In this document: in pieces, positions 16,470 through 24,611 of the stretch | Layout of the letters: each line of letters opens with the position of its first letter | Position numbering within the stretch: position 1 is the stretch's first letter | The notes under the pieces: generated by a model | Seen by the model: only the letters and a program-made list of their open reading frames with translations | Told to the model about the DNA's origin: nothing | Databases searched by the model: none | Translations under genes and position numbers: made by a program | Assembly (NCBI GenBank): GCA_902776845.1 | Contig: CACYRM010000004.1 | Coordinates: 3,814-50,160, forward strand | DNA: 46,347 bases | Reading direction: 5' to 3' | From: Oscillospiraceae bacterium | GTDB taxonomy: Bacteria; Bacillota; Clostridia; Saccharofermentanales; Saccharofermentanaceae

Positions 16470-18007
16470 TATTCGTCAATATCTTTGCCCAAGCCGGCAG
16501 AACCGAGCATGGCATCATTATTCTGCCAGTCGTTCCTGACTTTTACATAAAGATCAAGATAGACCTTGCAGTCCAGCAATTTCTCGATATTTCTTCTTGC
16601 GGCGGTTCCGATACGCTTGATCATCTGGCCGTCCCTGCCGATAATGATCGCCTTGTGCGAATCCCTGTTGCAGATAATATCGGCCTTTATAACGGTAACT
16701 GTACGGTCATCACCCGAAGTGACCTCTCCCTCATCATTCTTCTCTTTGAATTCATTGATAATAACAGCCGTTCCGTGAGGGATCTCCTGATCTGTATAGT
16801 GAAGCACCTGTTCACGGATAAGTTCTGCCGCGATCACGCGCTCGGTCTGGTCAGTCATATATTCGCTGTCATAAAGACGCGGTCCTTCAGGAAGCATTTT
16901 CGTGATTACGGATAAGAGAAGATCGACATTTCTGCCCGTCTTTGCGCTGATAGGAACAACATCTTCAAAATCATAGAGTTCAGAATACTTCTGAGTCAGC
17001 GGAAGGAGCTTCTCCTGCCCTGCCTCATCGTACTTGTTGATAGCAAGAATGACCTTCTTGTTACTGTCTTTAAGAAGCTCCATAAGCCTCTTCTCGACAG
17101 AACCCGGATCGGGGAATCGTCCGTCGGCGATCAGTACTACACAGTCAGCTCCCAATGCGGCCTTATATGATCTGTCGACCATGAATTCGCCCATCTTTGA
17201 GGTCGGCTTGTGAATACCAGGAGTATCGGTAAAGATTATCTGGGTATCTTCAGTATTATATATCGTCCTGATATTTGTTCTCGTCGTCTGCGGTTTATGA
17301 GACACGATGGCTATCTTCATGCCGGTAATATAGTTGAGCAGCGTTGATTTTCCGACATTCGGACGGCCTAGCAGAGCAACAGTACCGCAATGCTTACACG
17401 GAGTGCCCGCAGGGATCAGACCTTCAGCTTCAGCAATATCCCTGTGATTATCCATCTCAAAGATATCCTCGATCTCATCATCGAAAGCGAGTCCGATATC
17501 TCTCATCAGCCTCTTCTGCTTGTCGGTCATGATCTTCTCATCCGTAGGTTCTATATGGTCATATCCGAGAAGATGCAGGAGTGAATGCGCGATAAGGAAC
17601 ATCGCTTCACGCTCGAAAGAATGACCGTAATTCCCGGCCTGGGTCACACAGGCAAAAGGATTAATAAGAATATCGCCGTAGCAAAGAACCTGATTGCCGT
17701 CTTCATCAGTCTCGAAATCGCCGCTTTCAGGTATCTCGGCAAAATCACCTTCCCTTAATTCAAGCATAGGAAAAGAAAGGCAGTCAGTCTCCTTGTCTAT
17801 ATCCCGCTGCTCACGGTTGACTTCTCTGATCTCATCAGGAGTAACAAAAGTCAGTGTGGCATAAGCATCCTTAAGAGTTCTCGTCACCTGTGGCGAAGCA
17901 TAGCCGCCGTCCATGATCGCCCCGCTCAGACTGATGATGTATTCATCAAGTCCAGCCAACTGTTCTTCGGAAAAACCTTCCGCGCTGTTTACTATATCGA
18001 TCCTCAT
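16469..18007 (-). CDS. Fusion protein: YbeY rRNA endoribonuclease and Era GTPase
   Basis: One uninterrupted frame of 512 residues. Residues 1-175 are YbeY, with the zinc site in HSLLHLLGYDH (H141, H145, H151). Residues 208-375 are the Era GTPase: G1 GRPNVGKS (214-221), switch region KPQTTRTN, G3 DTPG (261-264), G4 NKYD (324-327). Residues 385-490 are the KH domain with its GxxG loop (IGRDGQMIKRIG). The 30-residue linker includes a CKHC pair (C204, C207). Both parts act in 16S rRNA 3'-end maturation and 30S assembly, and YbeY and Era are reported to interact. In most Firmicutes, dgkA and cdd lie between the genes; both are missing here. The ATG overlaps the pgpH stop (ATGA). Confidence 0.93.
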   Translation of the reverse strand: MRIDIVNSAEGFSEEQLAGLDEYIISLSGAIMDGGYASPQVTRTLKDAYATLTFVTPDEIREVNREQRDIDKETDCLSFPMLELREGDFAEIPESGDFETDEDGNQVLCYGDILINPFACVTQAGNYGHSFEREAMFLIAHSLLHLLGYDHIEPTDEKIMTDKQKRLMRDIGLAFDDEIEDIFEMDNHRDIAEAEGLIPAGTPCKHCGTVALLGRPNVGKSTLLNYITGMKIAIVSHKPQTTRTNIRTIYNTEDTQIIFTDTPGIHKPTSKMGEFMVDRSYKAALGADCVVLIADGRFPDPGSVEKRLMELLKDSNKKVILAINKYDEAGQEKLLPLTQKYSELYDFEDVVPISAKTGRNVDLLLSVITKMLPEGPRLYDSEYMTDQTERVIAAELIREQVLHYTDQEIPHGTAVIINEFKEKNDEGEVTSGDDRTVTVIKADIICNRDSHKAIIIGRDGQMIKRIGTAARRNIEKLLDCKVYLDLYVKVRNDWQNNDAMLGSAGLGKDIDE

Positions 18008-20073
18008 TCAGGGTATTTGATCCTTTCGTGGAATACACCGGCATAAACCTGTTTGAAGGCTATGACGATCTTTTCGATATCATCGAAAGAAAGACCGGAA
18101 TTGATAAGCTGATCCTGGTCGATCTTGTCCTTGATAAGAACACGGATAAGCTGTTCGGCTCCCTGAACGTCACTTGTCTTCATGGATCTTACGGCAGCTT
18201 CACATGTATCAGCCATCATAACGATCGCGGATTCTCTTGAAGAAGGTATATGACCTCTGTATCTGAAATTATTGACATCAGGCGGTTCAAGACCTTTTAC
18301 CTTGGCATCTTCCACAGCTTTCCTGTAGAAGTATGAAGGATATGTCGTGCCGTGATGCTCATCTATGATCTTGATAATGGCATTTGGCAGTCTCTCCTTC
18401 TTTGCGAGCTTGACACCGTCTTCAGGATGTCTCGTGATGATGCCTACGCTTTCCATGATGGTAAGACTGTCATGAGGATTGACACCGCCATGCTGATTCT
18501 CGGTGAAATACTCAGGATTCTCGAGCTTGCCGATATCGTGATAATATGCCGCAACCTTACAAAGCAGAGAATCTGCGCCGATAGCTTCTGCTGCTGAGTC
18601 GGCAAGATTTGCGACCATCATCGAATGTGAATGCGTACCTGAAGCTTCAAGGAACAGACGCTTAAGAAGATGCTGTCCCGGCTGGCTCAAAGCAATGAGC
18701 TTAACAGGCGATGCCGCATTACATACAAGTTCGAAGATCGGTGAAAGACCGATTGCGGCTACCAGGGATGCGATCGTGCTTACGAACGTGAATATCAACG
18801 CGTTAAGGTATTCTGTTCTGGCATTACCGATAAGGAAATTGTAAGCAAAGCTCGTCGCAATGGTCGCGATCGTCGGGAAAAAGATAAGAGCCGCATTGTT
18901 GATGATCTCATCTTTTCGACCTGCAAATATCGAGCAGAGGATTATACCGACAATATTAATGAAGAAAATCTGAGGATCAAATCCGTACATCGGCCATACA
19001 AAGAGCAGGTTCACCACGGATAATATGATTCCGTTCTGAGTTCCGAGATAGGTGGCGCAGACTGCAGCGAAGAATATTACGATACAAAGAAGCGTCGACA
19101 ATGTCGAGAGATATACGGAAACACCGATGGGAATAAGGAAAGTCGTGATAAGCAGATAGAATACAGGCGTCTCCACCTTAAGTTTTTTACGCTCAATATT
19201 GAGATAGACAACCGTGCATGCCGATATGATAAGCACATACAAAGCGCATCTGGCAAGGATGACAAGGTTAAATGAAGAATCTCTGATAAGCTCAAGTTCA
19301 ACAAGGTTGCTGTAAATATGCTCATCGATAATAGAACCTGATTCAACGAGTTTGGTACCCTTTTCGACGATTATGGGTTCATTAAGGACCGCATTATAGG
19401 CGTTATTAGCCGAATCCGCAGTAGCTTTCTCGTCATAGATCGTATTAGGTTCAAGTATCGAACTGAGGACAACGGTCATAGCGTCAGCATATTTCGAATA
19501 CGAGGGACTGGATTCACAGAACGCATCAATATACTCACTTATCTTTACCGGGAGAACTGCGTCATTTACATCGCCGAGCATAATAAGTTCGGCTATTGAA
19601 GTCGTCTTTTCCCTGATATAAGTAAACGTCGTATTACTCATGCTGGCATCGATAAATCCGACAATATCATCAGCAGCGATCTTGATACCCATTGTCTGTT
19701 CAACGTTTACAGACAACTGCTCGGCAGCGTCTGCAGGCTTTAAGGGCGTCTGTGTTGCTCTGGCGCTCTTTCTTGCCTGTTCAGCGAGGTCAAAGAAATC
19801 ATCAACATGATCGATACATTCCTGTGACTGTTTATCTGATCTTACGAAAACATCCTCACAGGTATCTCTTGCCATTATGGCCCTTCTCTGTGTCTCATAT
19901 GTATCGGCAAATGATCTCGGAGCATAAATGTCCTGATTTGCTATCGAACCGACCACATAATCGTAACTTACAGGAAGTGATCCGTAGAAAACAAAAAATA
20001 CAATCGTCAGCGCCGCGAGCGCCAAAGTAATTATCTGATGGATCTTGGGTTTTGCCGTCTTTGAACTACTCAT
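18004..20073 (-). CDS. pgpH: 7TM-HD cyclic-di-AMP phosphodiesterase, PgpH/YqfF type
   Basis: The protein has 689 residues. The first helix (about 16-32) leads to a large outer domain (33-265), then about seven membrane helices (268-450) and a cytosolic HD domain (about 475-660) with HSHSMMVANL (481-490), the HD pair in YYHDIGK (H512, D513) and a later DEHHGTTY. This is the 7TMR-HDED plus HD layout of PgpH, which hydrolyses c-di-AMP to pApA. The position between phoH and ybeY is the conserved Firmicutes order. It starts with ATG at 20073, 3 bp beyond the phoH stop, and overlaps the ybeY-era start by 4 bp, so it belongs to the same operon. Confidence 0.93.
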   Translation of the reverse strand: MSSSKTAKPKIHQIITLALAALTIVFFVFYGSLPVSYDYVVGSIANQDIYAPRSFADTYETQRRAIMARDTCEDVFVRSDKQSQECIDHVDDFFDLAEQARKSARATQTPLKPADAAEQLSVNVEQTMGIKIAADDIVGFIDASMSNTTFTYIREKTTSIAELIMLGDVNDAVLPVKISEYIDAFCESSPSYSKYADAMTVVLSSILEPNTIYDEKATADSANNAYNAVLNEPIIVEKGTKLVESGSIIDEHIYSNLVELELIRDSSFNLVILARCALYVLIISACTVVYLNIERKKLKVETPVFYLLITTFLIPIGVSVYLSTLSTLLCIVIFFAAVCATYLGTQNGIILSVVNLLFVWPMYGFDPQIFFINIVGIILCSIFAGRKDEIINNAALIFFPTIATIATSFAYNFLIGNARTEYLNALIFTFVSTIASLVAAIGLSPIFELVCNAASPVKLIALSQPGQHLLKRLFLEASGTHSHSMMVANLADSAAEAIGADSLLCKVAAYYHDIGKLENPEYFTENQHGGVNPHDSLTIMESVGIITRHPEDGVKLAKKERLPNAIIKIIDEHHGTTYPSYFYRKAVEDAKVKGLEPPDVNNFRYRGHIPSSRESAIVMMADTCEAAVRSMKTSDVQGAEQLIRVLIKDKIDQDQLINSGLSFDDIEKIVIAFKQVYAGVFHERIKYPE

Positions 20074-20076
20074 AAA

Positions 20077-21006
20077 TCACCTTTTAGCATTTTCATAAGC
20101 TCTGACAATCCTTGCGACAAGGCTGTTCCTGACAATATCCGAATCATTCAGACTTACGATGCTGATACCCTCAACACCGTTCAATACCGATATGGAATCC
20201 TTAAGACCGCTCTCAATTCCCCTGGGGAGATCGATCTGAGTGAAGTCACCGCAGACACACGCCCTGCAATTCACACCGAGTCTCGTAAGGAACATCTTCA
20301 TCTGTTCCGGCGTGGTATTCTGTGCCTCATCAAGGAGCACAAAACAATCATCAAGGTTTCTTCCTCTCATAAAAGCAAGAGGCGATACCTCTATAACTCC
20401 CTTATCGTAATAACGCTCGAACATCTCCTGTCCCAAAAGCGCAGACAGAGCATCATAGATCGGACGCATATAAGGATTGACTTTTTCCTCGATATCACCA
20501 GGCAGGAATCCCAGACGTTCACCGGCTTCAATAGCAGGTCTTGTAAGGATTATCCTTGATACTTCCCTGCTCTTTAATGCTTTTACGGCCATTGCAACAC
20601 CTAAGAATGTCTTGCCTGTGCCGGCAGGACCACAGCAGATAACGAGTTCAGAACGTTTCAGGGAATCAACATATAATCTCTGTCCCAAAGTCCTTGGCTT
20701 GACAGCTCTTCCGGAGGGCGTCATATAAAACACTTCATCTGACGTCTTCAGGAATTCTTCAAGTCTTCCGTCTTTTGCTATTGTTAAGAGGTACTGGATA
20801 TCCGTCTCATCGATCTCGGAATCAGAAGACAGCTTGTCCAGAGCGGTGAATGCGTCCTTCGCTGTCAGCACATCTTTTGTATCACCGGAGATGATGAAGG
20901 AATTACCGTCATGCTCAATGGAGACATTAAAATAATCAGCAACTCTTGTTGCGTAAACACCTGCAGTCTGATCTGAATTTATGAGCTGTCCGATTCTTTC
21001 TTCCAA
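20077..21006 (-). CDS. PhoH-like ATPase (YbeZ family)
   Basis: The protein has 309 residues, starting with a small KH-like N-terminal domain (about 1-95) and then the P-loop ATPase with Walker A GPAGTGKT (126-133) and Walker B LLDEAQN (D226, E227). The sequence LTRPAIEAGERLGFLPGD is family-typical. PhoH/YbeZ proteins are found next to YbeY and are thought to help rRNA or RNA processing; phosphate-starvation control is known only in some species. The start is TTG at 21006, chosen because AGGAG lies 7 nt before it and no in-frame ATG fits the conserved N-terminus. It is in the ymdB-recO operon, 53 bp after rluD. Confidence 0.9.
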   Translation of the reverse strand: MEERIGQLINSDQTAGVYATRVADYFNVSIEHDGNSFIISGDTKDVLTAKDAFTALDKLSSDSEIDETDIQYLLTIAKDGRLEEFLKTSDEVFYMTPSGRAVKPRTLGQRLYVDSLKRSELVICCGPAGTGKTFLGVAMAVKALKSREVSRIILTRPAIEAGERLGFLPGDIEEKVNPYMRPIYDALSALLGQEMFERYYDKGVIEVSPLAFMRGRNLDDCFVLLDEAQNTTPEQMKMFLTRLGVNCRACVCGDFTQIDLPRGIESGLKDSISVLNGVEGISIVSLNDSDIVRNSLVARIVRAYENAKR

Positions 21007-21059
21007 ATGCTGTCTCCTATAAAAGAATTATTATGCTAATTATATGCTTCGTCAACAAT

Positions 21060-21974
21060 CTAGCCCTTAAAACTGTCAATGACCGCCTTGTAGTAATCAG
21101 GAAGATCACATTCAAAATGCATTGTCTCTCCGGTCCTCGGATGAACAAAGGTTATCGCTTTGCTGTGCAGCGCCTGGCCGGAAAGGCCGTAGTTCTTTCT
21201 CCTCGGTGCATAGACAGGATCGCCTACCACGGGATGTCCGATATATGACATATGGACCCTGATCTGATGAGTCCTTCCGGTCTCCAGAAGAAGCTTGATA
21301 TCCGTTATCTCGCCGAATCTTTCGAGCACCTCGAAATGAGTGACCGCAGATTTGCCGTCTTTATTAACGGCCATCTTGCGTCTGTCTGAAGAAGCCCTGC
21401 CGATCGGGGCATCTATCATGCCTTTATCCTCTTTAACATATCCGTAAACAAGGGCTCTGTACTCTCTTACGATCTCATGCCTGGACAGCATGTCGGCAAG
21501 TTTGAGATGAGTAAAATTATTCTTGCAGGCGAGCATCAGACCTGAAGTATCCTTATCGATCCTGTGGACTATTCCAGGTCTTAACACACCGTTGATATCG
21601 GAAAGATCATCCTTGCAATGTGCAAGAAGCGCATTTACGAGCGTTCCATCGCTGTGCCCGGCTGCCGGATGAACCACCATTCCCTGAGGCTTATTGATTA
21701 CCAGAAGATCGGAATCCTCGTAAACAATATCAAGCGGAATATCCTGCGCAACAAACGAACCGTCTTCGACCGGTGCGGGAATATCGGCTCCGACAATATC
21801 ACCAGCCGAGAGCTTTGTTCCTGCCTTGGTAATAACGATCCCGTTCACTGTGATCCTGCCTTCATCGATCAGGCGCTTATAAAATGACCTGGAATAGGCA
21901 GAATCAAATGCGCCTGTAACGAAGCTGTCGAGCCTTACTCCGTCCTGATCACAGACTTTTGTATCAACCGGCAT
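21060..21974 (-). CDS. RluD-like ribosomal RNA pseudouridine synthase
   Basis: The protein has 304 residues. An S4 RNA-binding domain (about 12-75) is followed by the RluA-family catalytic domain, with the active aspartate in HRIDKDTSG (D140), upstream motif VINKPQGMVVHPAAGH (92-107) and LETGRTHQIRVH. The length and the VHPAAGH segment fit the RluD group, which modifies 23S rRNA; the exact target uridines cannot be told from sequence. The gene follows lspA with an 11-bp overlap, a classic lspA-rluD pair in Firmicutes. ATG start at 21974. Confidence 0.92.
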   Translation of the reverse strand: MPVDTKVCDQDGVRLDSFVTGAFDSAYSRSFYKRLIDEGRITVNGIVITKAGTKLSAGDIVGADIPAPVEDGSFVAQDIPLDIVYEDSDLLVINKPQGMVVHPAAGHSDGTLVNALLAHCKDDLSDINGVLRPGIVHRIDKDTSGLMLACKNNFTHLKLADMLSRHEIVREYRALVYGYVKEDKGMIDAPIGRASSDRRKMAVNKDGKSAVTHFEVLERFGEITDIKLLLETGRTHQIRVHMSYIGHPVVGDPVYAPRRKNYGLSGQALHSKAITFVHPRTGETMHFECDLPDYYKAVIDSFKG

Positions 21975-22536
21975 TTTCTTTTTTCCTTTTCGCGAAAAGA
22001 AGGCCCCAGAAGCTCTCGAAGTACTTTGAACCGAATACGATAATGCAGATCAAAAGTATCGTCCCGACTACCGCGCACATATCCGCAAAATTAAAGATCG
22101 GGAAAGTATAGCTTCCGAAATCAAACCTGAGGTAATCAACAACATATTTCAGACGGAACCTGTCGATCAGATTCCCTACGGCACCCGCGCTCAAAAGACA
22201 AAAAGCAAGACCTATCAGCTTCATCGAATTCCTGCAGGCAATGATCATCAGAACAAATATACCGATTCCGAGGATTGTCGATACGCCGGACAGGAAATAT
22301 ATACCCCATGGCTTATCGGCAAAAAGCGAGAACGCGCTTCCGGTATTCTCGGCATAATACAGATAAAAGAAATTCTTGATCACAGTAACCGTACCGTTTG
22401 CTTTTACGGTATTTACTATGATCTGCTTGATTATTTGGTCTGCCGCGACCAGGACAATAAAAAGAACTGAAAATAAAACACAAAAAACCAGACCGGAATT
22501 TGTTTTCTTATCTGAAATCCTCAAACTATCACTCAT
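21964..22536 (-). CDS. lspA: Lipoprotein signal peptidase (signal peptidase II)
   Basis: Cleaves the signal peptide of diacylglyceryl-modified lipoproteins, several of which are encoded in this window. Using the ATG at 22536 gives 190 residues, slightly long for the family because of a 15-residue polar N-terminus. Four membrane helices are visible. The catalytic aspartates are in GNLIDRF (D125) and FNFADMC (D152), and the ENTGSAFS motif (63-70) is conserved. A longer frame back to 22674 would run deep into ymdB and add no conserved sequence, so it was rejected. The start overlaps the ymdB stop by 8 bp. There is no strong Shine-Dalgarno site, consistent with coupling. Confidence 0.92.
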   Translation of the reverse strand: MSDSLRISDKKTNSGLVFCVLFSVLFIVLVAADQIIKQIIVNTVKANGTVTVIKNFFYLYYAENTGSAFSLFADKPWGIYFLSGVSTILGIGIFVLMIIACRNSMKLIGLAFCLLSAGAVGNLIDRFRLKYVVDYLRFDFGSYTFPIFNFADMCAVVGTILLICIIVFGSKYFESFWGLLFAKRKKENAG

Positions 22537-23311
22537 ATTCACAGAACCGCTTGATATCGGTACACCTTCCGTTTTTATCAGTCTCAAAAATAATACCACA
22601 CACAAAGCCGGGGCCATCGGCCGGTTCATATTTTGCTGGCATTTTATAGGCCAGTCTCCTGATGGATGCATCAATATTCATACCGAGGATCGATTCCTTG
22701 GCACCGCACATTCCGCAGTCAGTAATGTAACCGGTGCCGTTGGGAAGAATAGTCTCGTCAGCCGTCTGGACATGTGTATGCGTGCCTGCAACAACAGATA
22801 CTTTACCGTCAAGATAATAACCCATGGCGCTTTTTTCAGAAGTCGCGTCACAATGGAAATCAAGAACGACCGTGGTACAGCCCTCTACACGTCTGAGCCT
22901 GTCTATAATAGTGTCAGCATAAGTAAAAGGATTATCCGGAAGCACATTGGCGTAGACCTGTCCAAGGAGATTAAAAACGCCTAACTTCTCACCGTTCTTC
23001 TCGAAAATACAGTAATCGTTGCCGGGCCATGAAGGACTGAAATTGGCAGGTCTTGCCATATTCTTAACCTTAACAATCTGGCTTATGAATTCCCTGTTTG
23101 AGAACGTGTGATTGCCCATCGTAAAAAGATCGGCACCCGAATTCTCCAGGTCCCTGAGAATATTGATCGAAGCGCCAAGTCCGTGAACGCTGTTCTCGGC
23201 ATTGACTATGCAGCAGTCGATATCATTACTCTTCAGGTATCCGGGCATTACTGTTTTGAACGCACGGCGTCCAGCACTGCCGACAACATCACCGACAAAG
23301 CATACTCTCAT
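22529..23311 (-). CDS. YmdB-family metallophosphoesterase
   Basis: The protein has 260 residues with the dimetal phosphoesterase motifs: GDVVG (D8), NAEN (E39, N40), GNH (N67, H68), DFHCDATSEK and GTHTHVQTAD. It matches the YmdB/TIGR00282 family, which in Bacillus hydrolyses cyclic nucleotides in vitro and affects RNase Y-dependent RNA levels and biofilm or sporulation choice. It is first in the operon that runs to recO. ATG at 23311 follows AAAGGAGGG, and an extended -10 promoter lies at 23341. The gene usually sits right after rny; here a nuclease-like gene flanked by repeats separates them. Confidence 0.92.
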   Translation of the reverse strand: MRVCFVGDVVGSAGRRAFKTVMPGYLKSNDIDCCIVNAENSVHGLGASINILRDLENSGADLFTMGNHTFSNREFISQIVKVKNMARPANFSPSWPGNDYCIFEKNGEKLGVFNLLGQVYANVLPDNPFTYADTIIDRLRRVEGCTTVVLDFHCDATSEKSAMGYYLDGKVSVVAGTHTHVQTADETILPNGTGYITDCGMCGAKESILGMNIDASIRRLAYKMPAKYEPADGPGFVCGIIFETDKNGRCTDIKRFCEYE

Positions 23312-23340
23312 AGTAACGCCCTCCTTTTAATAATTTAATA

Positions 23341-23349
23341 ATTATAGCA
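23341..23349 (-). promoter_or_regulatory. Extended -10 promoter of the ymdB-recO operon
   Basis: The minus strand reads TGCTATAAT, with the start predicted near 23334 and a short leader carrying AAAGGAGGG. The presence of its own promoter suggests the operon no longer depends on read-through from rny. Confidence 0.55.
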
Positions 23350-23405
23350 AATAAAAAGAAAACATTCCCGCTTTAGATAATATTCCTTAAGCTTGCGCGG
23401 CGCGT

Positions 23406-23500
23406 TTGATGTAATAAAATGCTTATTTTCGAGCAAAAATGACAGAAATACATCGAAAACCTGTCATAAACCATCGAAATACAAGGTTTAATTACATCAA
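23406..23500. repeat. 95-bp nested-palindrome repeat, copy A (3' side of the nuclease gene)
   Basis: The ends are inverted repeats: TTGATGTAATAAAA at the left and TTTAATTACATCAA at the right (13 of 14 match). Inside, ATGACAG (23439-23445) and CTGTCAT (23461-23467) form a second hairpin. The element starts 13 bp beyond the nuclease stop codon. It matches copy B at 24404 over both ends and the inner arms, in the same orientation. No coding potential is seen. Confidence 0.85.
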
Positions 23501-23513
23501 AGGAATCAAACTT

Positions 23514-24305
23514 TTACATAAAATTGCTTTTAATCACTCTGTCCAGCACTTCAACGTCAAGCGGCGTGGTTGATGATTCAAAAGTAAGGAACAGGTTATT
23601 ACCCAATATTATTCCCGCTCTGCTGTAATCATTGATCCTTTTTACAACTCGTTCTTCCACATAATCCAGATCATCCATTTTCCCGCAGTGCTCATGATAG
23701 ATTATTTTGAGATCACTTAATCTGAGCATAGTAAAATCCGGATGGATGACCTTTTTCCCAACTTTAAGCGGACATTCGTATTTGTATGGAATTCCGTTTG
23801 CAAAAAGCCTGTCTGCTATGATAACTTCCGACTTTGACCTGACGCGCTCCCCTTTCAATGTCAGATACACGGCATCATCCTTCTTGAAAGGTTTTCGTAC
23901 ATACGGCTGTGACAGCCATTCATGTACATAACGGTCGTTTCTGCCGAATAACGGATCGACATATTTTTGCCTTATATACGTAAGATTCACAAAAACCTTT
24001 TCCGGAACTTCATCCGGATAGATATCCAGTATTCTTTCCAAAGCGGCAGACTCGTTTTGCGCTGCTTTTAAAGCTCTTACAAGATAATTTTTCTGAATCA
24101 GCCGGGTTATTAGATCAGTGTCATTTGCAGACAGATACTTCTCTTTATCACCTGCAAAGGTTTGGTAAAAGTAATATCTGTCATTTTGACGCCTTATATT
24201 AATACCTCCCTCAGGACAATCCTTAAGCCTGTTCACGATATCAGCAATCGTTTTAGAGAGTAATTCATAACGCGCAGTCAATTCTGTCTTTATATTATCA
24301 GCCAT
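23514..24305 (-). CDS. Orphan PD-(D/E)XK nuclease-like protein between two repeats
   Basis: The protein has 263 residues. The first 140 residues are helical and charged. The second half resembles a restriction-endonuclease-like core: E160 in VRSKSEVIIADRL, D190 in VIHPDFTML, and E205-H206 in IIYHEHCGKMDD, followed by Y215 and NDYSRAGI (225-232). The third motif is EH rather than ExK, a form I associate with a widespread but uncharacterised gut-Clostridia family; this is from memory, not a search. ATG at 24305 with GGGGG 9 nt upstream. The gene has no functional neighbour. It splits the usual rny-ymdB pair and is bracketed by 95-bp repeats, which suggests insertion as a cassette. Role unknown; defence or mobile-element function is possible. 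Confidence 0.72.
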   Translation of the reverse strand: MADNIKTELTARYELLSKTIADIVNRLKDCPEGGINIRRQNDRYYFYQTFAGDKEKYLSANDTDLITRLIQKNYLVRALKAAQNESAALERILDIYPDEVPEKVFVNLTYIRQKYVDPLFGRNDRYVHEWLSQPYVRKPFKKDDAVYLTLKGERVRSKSEVIIADRLFANGIPYKYECPLKVGKKVIHPDFTMLRLSDLKIIYHEHCGKMDDLDYVEERVVKRINDYSRAGIILGNNLFLTFESSTTPLDVEVLDRVIKSNFM

Positions 24306-24336
24306 AGATCATTACCCCCTTCGAATGAATGGAATA

Positions 24337-24342
24337 ATTATA
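24337..24342 (-). promoter_or_regulatory. -10 element of the nuclease-like gene
   Basis: TATAAT on the minus strand, 31 nt before the ATG. The -35 region has no good match, leaving room for an activator or weak expression. Confidence 0.4.
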
Positions 24343-24380
24343 TGGTCCGCAGTGCTGCAAATCAGCCTGTTCACGGAAAG

Positions 24381-24396
24381 TTGAGACTAGTCTTAA
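24381..24396. promoter_or_regulatory. Operator-like palindrome upstream of the nuclease-like gene
   Basis: AGACTAGTCT (24384-24393) is a perfect palindrome, extended by T-T/A-A outer pairs to 16 bp. It lies about 40 bp upstream of the -10 and 8 bp from repeat copy B. No regulator gene is nearby. Confidence 0.3.
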
Positions 24397-24403
24397 ATTT
24401 TTA

Positions 24404-24498
24404 TTGATGTAATAAAATCCTGTATTTTTCTAAACAATGATAGAAAACCGGCTTTTTCTGTCATAAGCCTCTCTAAAACACACGTTTTATTACATCAA
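24404..24498. repeat. 95-bp nested-palindrome repeat, copy B (5' side of the nuclease gene)
   Basis: The ends TTGATGTAATAAAA and TTTTATTACATCAA are perfect inverted repeats of each other. The inner arms ATGATAGAAAA (24437-24447) and TTTTCTGTCAT (24454-24464) pair over 11 bp with one T-G wobble. Relative to copy A the middle differs but pairing is kept, and both copies are 95 bp with two small compensating indels. Same orientation as copy A. Confidence 0.85.
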
Positions 24499-24512
24499 AG
24501 CGGTTTATAGGG

Positions 24513-24543
24513 GCGCGAAAACATATCTTGCCGTGCGCGAAAA
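24513..24543. repeat. Two GCGCGAAAA direct repeats 22 bp apart
   Basis: GCGCGAAAA occurs at 24513-24521 and 24535-24543, a spacing of two helical turns. The same 9-mer occurs in the hairpin at 8351 and, reversed, at 39857 between yqeG and the aspartokinase gene. It may be a protein-binding site. Confidence 0.3.
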
Positions 24544-24575
24544 ACAACCCTCAAGTCTCAAAAAACGCAAACAAA

Positions 24576-24611
24576 AAGGACCTCAAACCGGTAAACCGGC
24601 TAAAGGTCCTT
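24576..24611 (-). terminator. Rho-independent terminator of rny
   Basis: The stem AAGGACCT / AGGTCCTT encloses a smaller CCGG/CCGG stem and, on the minus strand, is followed by TTTTTG. It lies 62 bp after the rny stop. Confidence 0.8.

Noticed and set aside
22537..22674. Upstream extension of lspA by 46 codons
   Set aside because: It runs inside ymdB, adds no conserved sequence, and the ATG at 22536 gives normal LspA architecture.
22376..22984. Plus-strand frame of 202 codons
   Set aside because: Antisense to ymdB and lspA, both well supported; composition looks like a shadow frame.
23406..24498. Classic insertion sequence
   Set aside because: The enclosed protein has no transposase DDE, HUH or serine/tyrosine recombinase motif, and no target-site duplication is visible.
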